A DNA stretch of 39,158 bases from Bacteroidales bacterium M8 (GCA_001689495.1 LUJS01000021.1:1-39158), one strand, 5' to 3'. Shown: positions 1 through 9,372, counted from the first letter of the stretch. Numbers and translations are program-made. The notes: generated by a model from the letters alone, not told the origin.

Positions 1-27
1 TGCTCTAACCAACTGAGCTATAGGACC
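1..27 (-). tRNA. tRNA, 5' half only (cut by window edge)
   Basis: On the minus strand the bases read as a tRNA 5' end: a 7-nt acceptor strand GGTCCTA, then TAGCTCAGTTGG and TTAGAGC, which is a standard D-arm. The anticodon lies beyond the window, so the isotype cannot be read. A Bacteroidota-type promoter sits about 50 bases upstream and supports a real, expressed gene. Confidence 0.85.
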
Positions 28-76
28 TTGAGGGTGTTGATTGCGGTTTGATTACCGCTTTTCCCTTTTTGCAGTG

Positions 77-108
77 CAAAGTTACGGCTTTGTATCGTTA
101 TTTCCAAA
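77..108 (-). promoter_or_regulatory. Promoter of the leading tRNA (Bacteroidota type)
   Basis: Reading the minus strand there is TTTG (105-108), a 20-bp spacer, then TAACTTTG (77-84). This matches the Bacteroidota primary sigma consensus TTTG...TAnnTTTG at its normal spacing. It points toward the tRNA at 27-1. Confidence 0.8.
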
Positions 109-460
109 TTTTAGGCAAGATTTTTTTGAATTCTTTTTTGGATGGATACAAAAAAAGCCACATCAGAGCAGGATGATGAAACTCCGAGTGACAGGATTTG
201 AGTGCTCGCCGTCCTTTGTAATCCTCCGGGCAATGGATGCCTCCCTCGAGAGGGATGAGGCCCGCCATTAGCCGGCTAAGCTTGTCTCGGTATTTCAGAT
301 AAAATTGAAGAGTTTCCCAATCGTCTCTGATGTGGTTGTATTTTAATAACACAAAATTAGCCATTTTCGTTCGCACCACCAAACGAGCAGGCGATTTTTT
401 TCATTTAACAGTTTCTCAATATACATTTTTTAACAGTTGCAAGGGCTACCACATATTATA
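109..460. other. Intergenic stretch, no supported gene
   Basis: About 350 bases lie between the tRNA promoter and the terminator of the LRR gene. A minus-strand reading frame of 94 codons (98-382) covers part of it. Its 3' end runs into the -33 box of the tRNA promoter, and the peptide shows no domain, signal or repeat that I know, so I do not call it. I see no RNA structure here. Confidence 0.5.
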
Positions 461-500
461 TATAGAAAAATCCTCCGCGCCGATGCGGGCGCAGAGGATT
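461..500 (-). terminator. Rho-independent terminator after the LRR gene
   Basis: The inverted repeat AATCCTC...GAGGATT continues after one mismatch into GCGCC...GGCGC, with a 6-nt loop. On the minus strand it is followed by a run of five T. It lies 29 bases past the stop of the 529-4212 gene. Confidence 0.85.
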
Positions 501-528
501 GTCGTGATTGATCTTGATGGATTAGGCG

Positions 529-3500
529 TTATTTCACCAGCAATTTGAAGCTGCGGTCTGAGACGCGGACGATATAGACGCCTGACGCGAGGTTGTCGAA
601 TCGTGCATGGCCGTTGTTGTCTACCGCGGTCCTGCCGATGACCTTGCCATCTATGGCGTAGACGGCACAATCGGCACCGGCAGTTGCATTGACGATTATT
701 GAGGCATCGTCAGCATAGACCTTGATGTTTTCGGTTGCTATCTCGGTCAGCGAGCTTTCGGTGATGTCGAGCAGGTCTGTATAGAGGAGCAGTTTGGGGA
801 AGAGCTCGTTGGTCATTATGCACATCACTCCGGTCTGAGGCTTGAGGAAAGTCGTGATGCCGTTGTCTATGGTATAATCCGAACCCTCGGCAAGGGTCTC
901 GCCGATCAGGTTGCCCTCCTCGTCATATTCGGGGACTCCGATATACCAAGTATAGACTGTCGAGACTCCGTTGACTGTTGCCTGAGAGCTAAGGTCGACC
1001 TTGCCGTCCGTGACTGTCACGTCCAAGGGTGCCTGATTGCTGTAGTTGTACAGATACCACGAACTGTTGACCGCGGGCAGGGTAGTGAAGTCGAAGCGGT
1101 TTCCGTCGATAAACAATACATTGAGATAGTCAAGGCCCGTGAGGTCGATCTCGGAGAGCTTATTGTTGCTGAGCCAGAGCTGGTCTGTCATGGGCACTCC
1201 GCTCAGGTCTATCGAGGTGAGCGAGTTGCTCTGCAGACCGAGATCCCACAGGATGGGATTGTCGAGGTGGACTTGCGTAAGGCCACATTCGCCGGCATAG
1301 AGCCCCGTGAGGCTCTTGAGCGAGGATACGTCAAGCGTACTGATCGGATTCTTGCCTATGGAGAGGAGGTTGAGTGAGGGATACTTGTCGATGGGAAGTT
1401 CCGTAAGGTTATTGCCGTCGAGCGTGAGCTCGGCAAGGCCGGGACATACGGGGTATTTGATTTTGCCGTCGGCCAGACCTGCATCCGTGACGGAGAACGC
1501 AATGAGGTCCGTGAGTCCGGAGGCATCAATCTCTGAAAGGGGGATATTATTCACGCTGAATACGGTGACGCCACTGTCGTTGCCGTATGAATAGCATTTG
1601 ACTTCCTGTCCGGCCTTGACCGATGCGGGGTATTTGTTATATGTGTGTTCAAGGATATATTGAGTGAGCTCGCCGTCGTTATTCCAGTCGACATAAATGG
1701 TAGTGCCGCTGGTTTTGGCTGCCAGCGTCAGATTACCTTCGGCGTCCTCCGAGGGGATGAATGTGGCAAAGACATAGGTGGGCATGTCGGCCGGCTGAAT
1801 CTGTGTGGTCACATAAGCCTTGTCCCCGGCAAATGCAGGGAAGAGCGGGTGACTGATGCGACAATAGATCTTGCCGATTTTAGAATCAAGGAAACGGAAC
1901 ATGCCGTTGTCGGCACTGACTTCGCTGTCGGTTAGCGTGCGGCCGTCAGAGACGACAATCCATTCAAAGCCCGTAGTCAGGCCGTCGACTGTCAGAATCT
2001 GTTCTGAGAGATTGACTCCAGGAGCGGTTTCGGGAATTTCGACGGGGTGCTGGGGCGCATAAGTCAGATTCTCTATGTCCTTGAGAGGATAGAGCGCCGG
2101 GATCGTGAAGAAGTTGTCTGTCACGTCGAGATTTACGAGCGGGGTATAGCTTGCCACCGGGAGCGATGTGAGCTTGCACCCTGAGGCATTGAGGGTCTTG
2201 AGTGCCTCGCAGTCCTCAAGGTCTATCACGGCAAGAGGATTTCGTGCAAGATTCAGTGTCTCGAGTCGCTTTGCACGGTCGAGTGCTATCTCGGTCATCA
2301 TGTTGTCCGACAGGTCGAGGCTCAGCAGGGCAGAGAGGTCGGCCAGTATGAATGACTCTATCATGTTGTGTGAGGCGTTGACGTCGTTTAGGATGTTCTT
2401 GCCATAATCGCCGTTGGCGCCTGATAGGTCGAGCGTCGTGAGCATGTTGCCGCTGAGGTCGATGTGGGTCAGGCAACGGTTCCACGACAGGTCTATGCGA
2501 GGCAGCGCGCAGTCAGTGATCTCGAGCATCGAGAGCGAGCGCGAGGAAGAGAAATCAGCAGACAGCACTCTCGATCCGTTAATGCCGAAAGCTGTCATGT
2601 CTACCCCTTCGGGGAGATAGATGGTCACCGAGCCCGTGCCCTTGCGCTGTCCGCTGACATTGCAGGTTTGAGGCATGGCCGATGTGGTGCTCGTGAAAGT
2701 GGTGGGATTGCCGTCGCCGAAGTCTACGCTGAACGACACGGGGACCTCTGCGGTGGCCCCGCTGATGCCGACCATCATGGCTATGTCCGTCACGGTAGTG
2801 CTGAAGCGTAGCTTGGCTACGGCATTGTCCTTGCCGAATTCAGATGCGGGCTTGACAAGGAATTTGGATGTGGTCATCGGGTATTCGTAAAGCTCTGAGT
2901 TTGCGAACACGACCATGACGCTGTCGCTATATGATGCGTTGAGCGTAATCTTGCCGTTATCCCACGTATAATATGAGGGATCGAGAGGCATGGGGTCTCT
3001 CGGATTAGCCTCGTTCACATAATAAAGGTATCCGACTGTCTCGGTGCCGGGGCGCAGCACTTTGTCGCTGAAATCGAGTACTGTTCCCTCGGCGTACGAG
3101 CGGTCTGTGGGGAACGGGTTCTGGGTATAATAATATTCTATGAAAGTCTCGCGGGGAGCGGGCAGGGTGGCGAAATCCAAAAAGTTGTTGCGCACGTCGA
3201 GGGTCTGCAGAAGCGGGTTGCCCGATATGTCAAGAGAGGTGAGCAGGTTGTCGGAACAACTCAGCGACAATAGCTTGGGGCATCCCGAAAGATCAAGTTG
3301 CGTGAGGTGGTTATTGCCGCAATGGAGTCGCTGCAACTCGGGGTTGTGTGTCACGTCGAGCGTGCTGATGCCGGTACCGGAACTGTAGCTGCCGCCATGA
3401 CTGCAATAGAGCTCGGTCAGATACGGATTGTTCGAGACATCGAGGCTCGAGACAGGCGTATCGGCCACATTGAGCACGAGGAGCTTGGGGTTTTGCGAGA

Positions 3501-4212
3501 CGTCGACAGACGACACCGGAGTGACGTCGATGGACAGTCGCATCAGTTCGGGGCAGGCGGCCGGATTGACCGATGTGAGCGTGGGGCAGTTCCATGCCTC
3601 GAATGAGACGAGGGCAGGGTGGTCGGCCATGTCGAACGACGGGTCGAGGTGGTTGATAATACTCATCTCGAGAATCACGAGGTCGGTCTTCGGACCGCCG
3701 ACGGTCAGCTGGCCTTCGTTGAAGGGGTTGTCTGTCAGATAAATCGCCTGAAGCCTGTCCATATGCGACAGGTCGAGGTTCTCGATAAGATTGTGCTCGA
3801 GATTGAGTATCTCCACGTTTGTCAGCTCCGGGAAACTGATGGAGTTGATGTAGCATCCCTCGAAGTCGATATAGTCAATCAGCTCCGGGTCGCCATAGAT
3901 TTTCACCTCGCCATCAGGTCCGACGCTGCACGGGATGCATGTCGAGCTGATGCCCTGATTGTCGGGGCCGAAAACTGCTTGTCCGACAGTGAAATAATTG
4001 ATTCCGTATCCTGTATCGACCCCGAGCTGGGACTCAACTTTGGTTCCGAGCCCTATGGTGAACTTGTTCTCGGTACCCGCAAGGTCGTAGAGGGTCGTGT
4101 GGAATGTCAGGATCGGCTCGTTTCCGCCCGATCCCTGTGCCTGTGCCGGGACGCATCCTGCAATACACAACAGGATTGCACCCAATGCTGCAATGGTTTT
4201 CTGTAATCTCAT
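529..4212 (-). CDS. Secreted leucine-rich-repeat surface protein with T9SS sorting domain
   Basis: This 1227-aa protein is predicted to be exported and anchored at, or released from, the cell surface by the type IX secretion system. The N-terminus is a signal peptide (hydrophobic residues about 8-22, cleavage probably near VPAQA-QG). An IAGC just before could instead act as a lipobox. Three long blocks of degenerate leucine-rich repeats (roughly residues 110-360, 540-720 and 880-1040) carry units such as LDLSGN, LDVSNNP and LTSLDISGN. They alternate with beta-rich linkers. The last 80 residues look like a type A T9SS sorting domain, ending ASGVYIVRVSDRSFKLLVK. BspA-like LRR proteins of Bacteroidetes bind host or bacterial ligands, but the ligand here is unknown. 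It lies downstream of another T9SS protein with a hairpin between, so it may have its own weak promoter. No pathway can be assigned. Confidence 0.85.
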   Translation of the reverse strand: MRLQKTIAALGAILLCIAGCVPAQAQGSGGNEPILTFHTTLYDLAGTENKFTIGLGTKVESQLGVDTGYGINYFTVGQAVFGPDNQGISSTCIPCSVGPDGEVKIYGDPELIDYIDFEGCYINSISFPELTNVEILNLEHNLIENLDLSHMDRLQAIYLTDNPFNEGQLTVGGPKTDLVILEMSIINHLDPSFDMADHPALVSFEAWNCPTLTSVNPAACPELMRLSIDVTPVSSVDVSQNPKLLVLNVADTPVSSLDVSNNPYLTELYCSHGGSYSSGTGISTLDVTHNPELQRLHCGNNHLTQLDLSGCPKLLSLSCSDNLLTSLDISGNPLLQTLDVRNNFLDFATLPAPRETFIEYYYTQNPFPTDRSYAEGTVLDFSDKVLRPGTETVGYLYYVNEANPRDPMPLDPSYYTWDNGKITLNASYSDSVMVVFANSELYEYPMTTSKFLVKPASEFGKDNAVAKLRFSTTVTDIAMMVGISGATAEVPVSFSVDFGDGNPTTFTSTTSAMPQTCNVSGQRKGTGSVTIYLPEGVDMTAFGINGSRVLSADFSSSRSLSMLEITDCALPRIDLSWNRCLTHIDLSGNMLTTLDLSGANGDYGKNILNDVNASHNMIESFILADLSALLSLDLSDNMMTEIALDRAKRLETLNLARNPLAVIDLEDCEALKTLNASGCKLTSLPVASYTPLVNLDVTDNFFTIPALYPLKDIENLTYAPQHPVEIPETAPGVNLSEQILTVDGLTTGFEWIVVSDGRTLTDSEVSADNGMFRFLDSKIGKIYCRISHPLFPAFAGDKAYVTTQIQPADMPTYVFATFIPSEDAEGNLTLAAKTSGTTIYVDWNNDGELTQYILEHTYNKYPASVKAGQEVKCYSYGNDSGVTVFSVNNIPLSEIDASGLTDLIAFSVTDAGLADGKIKYPVCPGLAELTLDGNNLTELPIDKYPSLNLLSIGKNPISTLDVSSLKSLTGLYAGECGLTQVHLDNPILWDLGLQSNSLTSIDLSGVPMTDQLWLSNNKLSEIDLTGLDYLNVLFIDGNRFDFTTLPAVNSSWYLYNYSNQAPLDVTVTDGKVDLSSQATVNGVSTVYTWYIGVPEYDEEGNLIGETLAEGSDYTIDNGITTFLKPQTGVMCIMTNELFPKLLLYTDLLDITESSLTEIATENIKVYADDASIIVNATAGADCAVYAIDGKVIGRTAVDNNGHARFDNLASGVYIVRVSDRSFKLLVK

Positions 4213-4242
4213 CGGTTAATTGATTCGTTATTATAAACATAC

Positions 4243-4276
4243 CCGCTCTTCCTGCCAATCGGGGCAGAAAGAGCGG
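4243..4276 (-). terminator. Terminator-like hairpin between the two T9SS genes
   Basis: CCGCTCTT (4243-4250) pairs with AAGAGCGG (4269-4276). After one mismatch, CTGCC pairs with GGCAG around a 6-nt loop. On the minus strand it follows the 713-aa gene, but the T tract after it is interrupted. It may only attenuate transcription into the LRR gene. Confidence 0.6.
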
Positions 4277-4296
4277 TATGTCAGTGATTGAAAGGA

Positions 4297-6438
4297 TTAT
4301 TTATTGATAACAACCTTTTTGTTGCCGATAATATAGAGTCCGGCGGGGAGAGCCGCGATGCGCTCGGGCGTGGCGTTGCTGATGATCAGGACGCCCTGCA
4401 GCGAATAAACGTCTACGGCAGCGTTGTTGTCGGCTGCCACGCCTGCGATGGATGAGTTGCTGTCAGAGATGGAAATATTGGTGTCTGCATTGATTGTCAC
4501 GACATACTTGCCATTCTCGCCGGGCGTTACCTCAGTGCCGTTCGCCTTGACTACATAGATGCTTTCGGCAACGGTCGGAGCGATGCTTATCTCGGTGCCG
4601 GGGAGCACGCTAAGGCCTTCGGATGCATTGACTACCGGGGTCAGACGGTCTGCCTCGATGTAGGGAACAGTCTCGGGAGCAATGTCGAAGGTGACATTGA
4701 GAGGAGTCTGTGCCGACTGGTAAACCTTGATTACGGGATACTCGGGGAGGTTGGACATGGCGGGATATGAACCGTACTGATTCTCTATCTCCTCGTTGTT
4801 CAGATAGACGACAGGGTCGGGATAGAAGCCGAGGCCGAAGGGGCAATCCGATTCGGCGTAGCTGAACTCGGTGTATCCGGCAACGGGATTGTAATCCTTC
4901 TGATTGTCGGTGTACTGTCCGAGCGAGAGGAACGAGTACATCCATTCCTTGTCCTCAAGATAGATGACGGCCTTGTGATCTCTTACGAACACATCGCTCT
5001 CGACCTCGATGACGCTGCCGTCCTTGGTCAGATATACGGGCGAGTAAACGCTCTCGCCGTCGAGCTTGATGTCAAGTACCTGATAGCCGTCGGCAGACTT
5101 GATGCTCAGGTAGGGATTGGTCTTGGGCACTTCGAGTATGTTTTCCTTGCCCGTCAGTGTATAGGTGTTGTCCTCGCTTTGCTGCCAGCCTGTGAAGACT
5201 ATGATGTGCGAGGGATCGGTGCAACGGAGCGTGACTGTGTAGGGCAGGAGCTTTTCGGCCGTGACGACGTAGTTGTATCCGCCCTCCTCGGTGATCATTG
5301 TCGAGTAAGAGTCGTATGCTGATACCTCGCGGCCGTTCTCCTTGAGAGTAACCTCAAAATTGTCGGTGTTGAAATAGAGGGCTATGCGCTGACCGAGCTT
5401 GGCGGTGAAGCCGGGTGCGCGCCAGAGCTCGCCGTCGACGGTCTCGCCGTCAAGCGTGAGGCGGGTGATGGCGGCATCAGTGCCTTCGTTGGCGAAGGTC
5501 ACGCTGACAGGCACGGACACGTCGGGGAACTCTGTGTAGATCTTGATGGTGCTGCCGCTTGAGGCGGGAGTTACGCGGAATGTGCTGCCTTCGCTGGCTA
5601 CGGGCTGGCCGTCGAGCTCGACCTTATAGAGCGAAGAGTTGAAGTCGGCGCTAAGTATGCTCAAGGGTACCTCTGTCGTGGGATTGTAACGTACCTCGGT
5701 AGCCTCGGTCGATGACAGGGGGATGTTGTCGTATGAGTTGTTGCGGCGCATGGACACCTTGGCGGCGTCGCCGACCACCTCGACAAGCACGAAGTCGGTG
5801 CGTGTGGCATTGATGTCGTAAGTCTCTACGGTGATGGTGTTCATGCCCGGTTCGAGCGAGTAGTGCGACAGTGTATAGGTCGTGACGCCTGACGAATATA
5901 GCAGTTCCTCGCCTCGTTGGTTTTTGACCGATGCCAGAGCATAGCCGCTGACAGCGTTGATCGAGGTCTGTCCGTATTCCTCGACGGCATTGATGACCCA
6001 CTTGCCGTCGGTGCTGTTGTCGGCATTGTATGTCTTGTAGTCGCAGATGATGTAGGCTTCTGCCGGATTGGCTATTACGGTCAGGCCCTTGGGCTGCTTG
6101 ACATCAGTGGTGATGGTGACGACGCCGTCGGCGGGAAGTGCGTCATAGCTGAGGAAAGCTCCTTCGACGATGCCCGATATGAGGTTTTCGCCTGTCGGGG
6201 TGGTGACTGCGGTCAGGACAAAACCGTTGTTGACGCCGACCGATACGCCGAAATCGGCAGGCAGTTGGAGCGTCGCGGAGTTGTTGGCATCCCAAGCGAC
6301 GTTGTTATACGTCGAGGGGTCGCGCAGAAATGCTGCCTCCGGATTGTCGATGGTGAATGTCACCGTCTTTTGTGCCGATGCCGATAACGACACCAGACTC
6401 ACCAAAAGGTAAGTAAGAATGGAGTAAAATTTTTGCAT
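4297..6438 (-). CDS. Secreted repeat protein with T9SS sorting domain, function unknown
   Basis: A 713-aa exported protein. It has a clear Sec signal peptide (ILTYLLVSLVSLSASAQ, cleavage after SASA) and a C-terminal T9SS type A-like sorting domain (about residues 640-713, with VDVYSLQGVLI and ALPAGLYIIGNKKVVINK). Between them are repeated beta-sandwich-like segments of about 70-90 residues. These often start with a V-T-V/I-T-F strand and contain phrases such as LDGETV, LDGESV and LDGQPV, which suggests divergent Ig-like or pilin-like repeats. I see no catalytic motif. It is first in a minus-strand pair with the LRR protein and has a good promoter 39 bases upstream. I do not recognise the family beyond 'T9SS C-terminal target domain protein'. 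An adhesin or surface scaffold is a guess. Confidence 0.8.
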   Translation of the reverse strand: MQKFYSILTYLLVSLVSLSASAQKTVTFTIDNPEAAFLRDPSTYNNVAWDANNSATLQLPADFGVSVGVNNGFVLTAVTTPTGENLISGIVEGAFLSYDALPADGVVTITTDVKQPKGLTVIANPAEAYIICDYKTYNADNSTDGKWVINAVEEYGQTSINAVSGYALASVKNQRGEELLYSSGVTTYTLSHYSLEPGMNTITVETYDINATRTDFVLVEVVGDAAKVSMRRNNSYDNIPLSSTEATEVRYNPTTEVPLSILSADFNSSLYKVELDGQPVASEGSTFRVTPASSGSTIKIYTEFPDVSVPVSVTFANEGTDAAITRLTLDGETVDGELWRAPGFTAKLGQRIALYFNTDNFEVTLKENGREVSAYDSYSTMITEEGGYNYVVTAEKLLPYTVTLRCTDPSHIIVFTGWQQSEDNTYTLTGKENILEVPKTNPYLSIKSADGYQVLDIKLDGESVYSPVYLTKDGSVIEVESDVFVRDHKAVIYLEDKEWMYSFLSLGQYTDNQKDYNPVAGYTEFSYAESDCPFGLGFYPDPVVYLNNEEIENQYGSYPAMSNLPEYPVIKVYQSAQTPLNVTFDIAPETVPYIEADRLTPVVNASEGLSVLPGTEISIAPTVAESIYVVKANGTEVTPGENGKYVVTINADTNISISDSNSSIAGVAADNNAAVDVYSLQGVLIISNATPERIAALPAGLYIIGNKKVVINK

Positions 6439-6476
6439 CTGGTTACTGTTTAGTTACTATGTTTTAAAAATTTCCG

Positions 6477-6507
6477 CAAATTTATTAAAATTATTTTAAT
6501 GATACAA
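6477..6507 (-). promoter_or_regulatory. Promoter of the 713-aa T9SS protein gene
   Basis: On the minus strand there is TTG (6505-6507), a 20-bp spacer, then TAAATTTG (6477-6484), an exact match to the Bacteroidota -7 box TAnnTTTG. The start codon at 6438 follows after 38 bases. Confidence 0.75.
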
Positions 6508-6570
6508 TGATGTATGGTTTTCTCATTAAAATAATCCGTTCACAAGAACAATAATTGGTCGATAAATCCT

Positions 6571-6578
6571 TATTTTTG
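6571..6578 (+). promoter_or_regulatory. -7 box for the ygbA-like gene
   Basis: TATTTTTG matches TAnnTTTG and lies 27 bases before the ATG at 6606. I see no clear -33 TTTG at the right distance. The promoter may therefore need an activator, or this may be a weak match. Confidence 0.45.
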
Positions 6579-6605
6579 CAGGATGAAAACAATGAATTAT
6601 CAAGA

Positions 6606-6908
6606 ATGAATAGGGTAGAACGTGAATCCGCCACGGTCGGAAAGATGATAGCCATGTATTGCAGGCATCATCACGGCAGCCGTCAAGGCCTTTGCGACAG
6701 CTGCCGGATGCTGCTCGACTATGCCGTGGACAGGCTGCGTCACTGCCCGGACGGAGAGGCGAAGACAAGCTGTCGCAAGTGCGTGAGGCACTGCTATGCC
6801 CCTGCACATAGACAGAGAATCCGTGAAGTGATGCGATATGTCGGCCCGAGGATGATTTTCCACCATCCCCTCGCGGCCATCAGGCACATTGTCGACGAAT
6901 ATCTTTGA
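6606..6908 (+). CDS. ygbA: YgbA-family protein (nitrous-oxide-stimulated promoter family)
   Basis: A 100-aa Cys/His-rich protein. It follows the pattern of E. coli YgbA closely: an early MIAMYCRHHHG, then LCDSCRMLLDYA, RLRHCPDG, KTSCRKCVRHCY and RYVGPRMIFHHP. The six cysteines and the His cluster suggest bound metal, probably zinc or a redox-sensitive site; that is inference. In enterobacteria the gene is under NsrR control and is induced by nitric oxide. Its biochemical role is not settled. I start at ATG 6606 because similarity begins at MNRVERE; an in-frame ATG at 6555 would place the -7 box inside the gene. It stands alone on the plus strand, 56 bases before the transporter gene. Confidence 0.85.
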   Translation: MNRVERESATVGKMIAMYCRHHHGSRQGLCDSCRMLLDYAVDRLRHCPDGEAKTSCRKCVRHCYAPAHRQRIREVMRYVGPRMIFHHPLAAIRHIVDEYL

Positions 6909-6964
6909 GCTTCGGACAAACCTTGCGGCAAGCCAAGGTGTTGAATATTCATAATATTGTGATT

Positions 6965-7912
6965 ATGAATACTCAGACAAAAAATACTCCTCGGATTCCG
7001 GGACGGACCTCGGGGGCTTCGGGCCAGCTTATAGGAAATGCGTGCATACTCCTCGCCACGTTATTCTGGGGCGTTAATGTCTCGTTCACCAAGGCGCTGA
7101 TCCCCGAGTGGATGACGGCCGACGGCATCATTGTCGTCAGGCTTGTCGGCGGGTGCTTTTTGATGTGGCTGGCGTCCGTGTTCGTCAAGTGTGATCCAAT
7201 CATTCGCAAGGACTGGATGAAACTTATTCTCGGCGGCGCGGTCGGATTGTTTGCATTCATATTCCTCTTTGTGACTTCGCTAAGATATGGCAATCCCATC
7301 GACATATCCATAATTATGACCCTGCCGCCCGTCTTTGTCATATTGATAGGGGTGATATTTCAGGGACGTCGGCCATCGGGCCTCGAATACGCAGGCGTGG
7401 CATTGTCGATGGCCGGAGCGGTGACGGTCATACTCGCCGGTCAGGCTGGCAAGAATGGCAGTGACAATCTGTTAGGCGATCTTCTCGCCGTGGCATCTAC
7501 TCTTTGCTATGCCTTTTATCTTGTGATTCTCGAAGGTCCGACCAAGACATACAAGCCTGTCAATATGCTGCGGTGGGTATTTCTATTCGCGGCAATCCCG
7601 GCACTCATCTTCTTGCCCGGCATGAAGGAGCTGCCCATACTCCACACCACCGAGGCAGCCCCGTGGCTTGAGATTGCGTTCATACTTTTCTGCCCGACAT
7701 TCATGGCGTATTTCCTCGTGCAGCCCGCCATCAAGCACATCGGGTCGGAGCTGGTTTCGCTATACCAATACCTGTTGCCGGTGTTCGCGACCCTTTCGGC
7801 AGTGCTTATGGGCATAGACCATCTCAAATGGATTCAGGTTCTGGCCATGGCGATAATAGTCGGCGGCATGGTACTGACAAACGTCGGAAAACGCCGCAGG
7901 GCGGGTGCCTGA
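6965..7912 (+). CDS. EamA/DMT-family transporter
   Basis: A 315-aa inner-membrane protein of the drug/metabolite transporter superfamily with two EamA repeats (about residues 20-150 and 165-305) and about ten hydrophobic helices. Family features visible are ILLATLFWGVNVSFTKALI in the first helix region, PVFVILIGVIFQGRRPSGLEYAGV and LKWIQVLAMAIIVGGMVLTN at the end. Members export or import amino acids, nucleosides and other small metabolites by proton coupling; the substrate cannot be read from sequence. The start chosen is ATG 6965 (MNTQTKN). The upstream in-frame ATG at 6905 would overlap the ygbA stop and add a non-family leader. It probably is co-transcribed with, or just follows, the ygbA-like gene. 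Confidence 0.85.
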   Translation: MNTQTKNTPRIPGRTSGASGQLIGNACILLATLFWGVNVSFTKALIPEWMTADGIIVVRLVGGCFLMWLASVFVKCDPIIRKDWMKLILGGAVGLFAFIFLFVTSLRYGNPIDISIIMTLPPVFVILIGVIFQGRRPSGLEYAGVALSMAGAVTVILAGQAGKNGSDNLLGDLLAVASTLCYAFYLVILEGPTKTYKPVNMLRWVFLFAAIPALIFLPGMKELPILHTTEAAPWLEIAFILFCPTFMAYFLVQPAIKHIGSELVSLYQYLLPVFATLSAVLMGIDHLKWIQVLAMAIIVGGMVLTNVGKRRRAGA

Positions 7913-7980
7913 TTCAAAACGGCCGATGATATTTGGAAATTAATTCGTAATTTAGCGGAAATTTAATACCATTCCATTCA

Positions 7981-9357
7981 ATGAAAAGATTTCCGCTTTT
8001 ACTTCTATCCCTGCTCCTTGGCCTGTCGGGGGCTGAAAGCGCCGAACGCCACGACGAGCTCAGAGACAGCATCCTCTCAAACATCCACGGGGCCATCTGT
8101 TTTGACAAGACTTTAGATGTCACTAAGTTCGGGGCGAAGGCCGATGGCGTCCACGATTGTCTTCCGGCATTCCGCAAGGCCATGGCGAGGATTGAAAAAT
8201 CGGGTGGGGGATGTGTCGAAGTCCCTGCCGGGACCTATCTGCTCAAGGGCCCCCTGACACTGGTCAGCAATCTGCGCATCAATCTCGCCGAGGGAGCAAC
8301 ACTCAGATTTGACCCTTCTCCCGAGTATTATCCGATAGTCAACACGAGCTGGGAGGGTACATACCTATACAACTATTCACCGATGATATATGGCCATGGA
8401 CTCGAAAACGTGGCCATAACAGGCGACGGGATCATCGACGGCAACGCGATGACGACCTTTGCGACTTGGCGCGCCAAGCAGAAACCGGCCCAGATGCGCA
8501 CCCGCGACATGAATCACGCGGAGACGCCGGTGGCCGAGCGCAGATTTGGCGACGGCGACTGGCTCAGGCCACAGTTGCTGCAACTGTATTCGTGCAAGGG
8601 GATAACATTGCAGGGCGTGAAAATAATCAATTCGCCTTTCTGGTGCATCCATCTGCTGCAATGTCGCGACGTCATCTGCCGTTCGCTGCGATATGACGCC
8701 AAACTCGTCAACAACGACGGCATCGACCCCGAATCGTCATGCGACATGCTCATCGAAGACATACACTTCGACAATGGCGACGACAACATCGCCATCAAGA
8801 GCGGCCGCGACAACGACGGCTGGAACACCGGAAAGCCGTGCGAGAACATCGTCATACGCAACTGCCATTTCAAAGGGCTTCATGCCGTGGTGATAGGCAG
8901 CGAGATGTCGGGTGGAGTGCGCAACATAATCATCGAGGACTGCGATTATGCCGGATATTGCAAGCGCGGCATATATGTCAAGACCAATCCCGACAGAGGC
9001 GGTTTCGTAGAGAACATATTCGTCAGGAACTGCAAGTTCGGCGATGTCGAAGACCTGTTTTATGTCACCAGCCGCTATGCCGGCGAGGGTCTTGAAAGCA
9101 AGAATTTCTCGACGGTGAGAAACATCCACGTCAACGGCCTCTCATGCCACAAGGCATCAGCCGCAGCACTCGTTTTGCAGGGGACGGAGCAGAAACCACT
9201 CACCGCGATTAGCTTTGACAACATATCCGTGGGCGAAGCTCGGACCGGCATAAGTTTCAGCAACACCGAAGGCGTAATGATGGGCGAATGTCACATCGGC
9301 CCCGCTGCCGGAACCCCCACCCAGATCACAGCCAAAGACAAAATCTTCGAGAAATAA
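7981..9357 (+). CDS. Glycoside hydrolase family 28 (polygalacturonase-type pectinase)
   Basis: A 458-aa exported enzyme with a signal peptide (residues 1-21, LLLLSLLLGLSGAESA). It carries the parallel beta-helix signatures of GH28. An N-terminal KFGAKADGVHDC block (about 49-60) precedes the active-site asparagine/aspartates NNDGID (244-249) and NGDDNIAIKSG (265-275), then VVIGSEMSGG (303-312) and RGIYVKTNPDRGG (329-341), whose Arg and Lys bind the substrate carboxylate. GH28 enzymes cleave alpha-1,4 galacturonan in pectin. The usual GHG before VVIGSE is replaced by GLHA, so the conserved His is shifted by one (His301). No PUL genes (SusC/SusD, regulator) are adjacent. Periplasmic or surface location is likely. 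Confidence 0.9.
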   Translation: MKRFPLLLLSLLLGLSGAESAERHDELRDSILSNIHGAICFDKTLDVTKFGAKADGVHDCLPAFRKAMARIEKSGGGCVEVPAGTYLLKGPLTLVSNLRINLAEGATLRFDPSPEYYPIVNTSWEGTYLYNYSPMIYGHGLENVAITGDGIIDGNAMTTFATWRAKQKPAQMRTRDMNHAETPVAERRFGDGDWLRPQLLQLYSCKGITLQGVKIINSPFWCIHLLQCRDVICRSLRYDAKLVNNDGIDPESSCDMLIEDIHFDNGDDNIAIKSGRDNDGWNTGKPCENIVIRNCHFKGLHAVVIGSEMSGGVRNIIIEDCDYAGYCKRGIYVKTNPDRGGFVENIFVRNCKFGDVEDLFYVTSRYAGEGLESKNFSTVRNIHVNGLSCHKASAAALVLQGTEQKPLTAISFDNISVGEARTGISFSNTEGVMMGECHIGPAAGTPTQITAKDKIFEK

Positions 9358-9372
9358 CAATCCCCCTCAAAA

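Noticed and set aside
98..382. 94-codon minus-strand frame between the tRNA and the LRR gene
   Set aside because: It runs into the tRNA promoter's -33 box and shows no domain, signal or family pattern.
2464..3856. Several frames of 100-180 codons overlapping the LRR gene
   Set aside because: Repeat-rich coding DNA opens other frames; the peptides are His/Arg-rich shadows.
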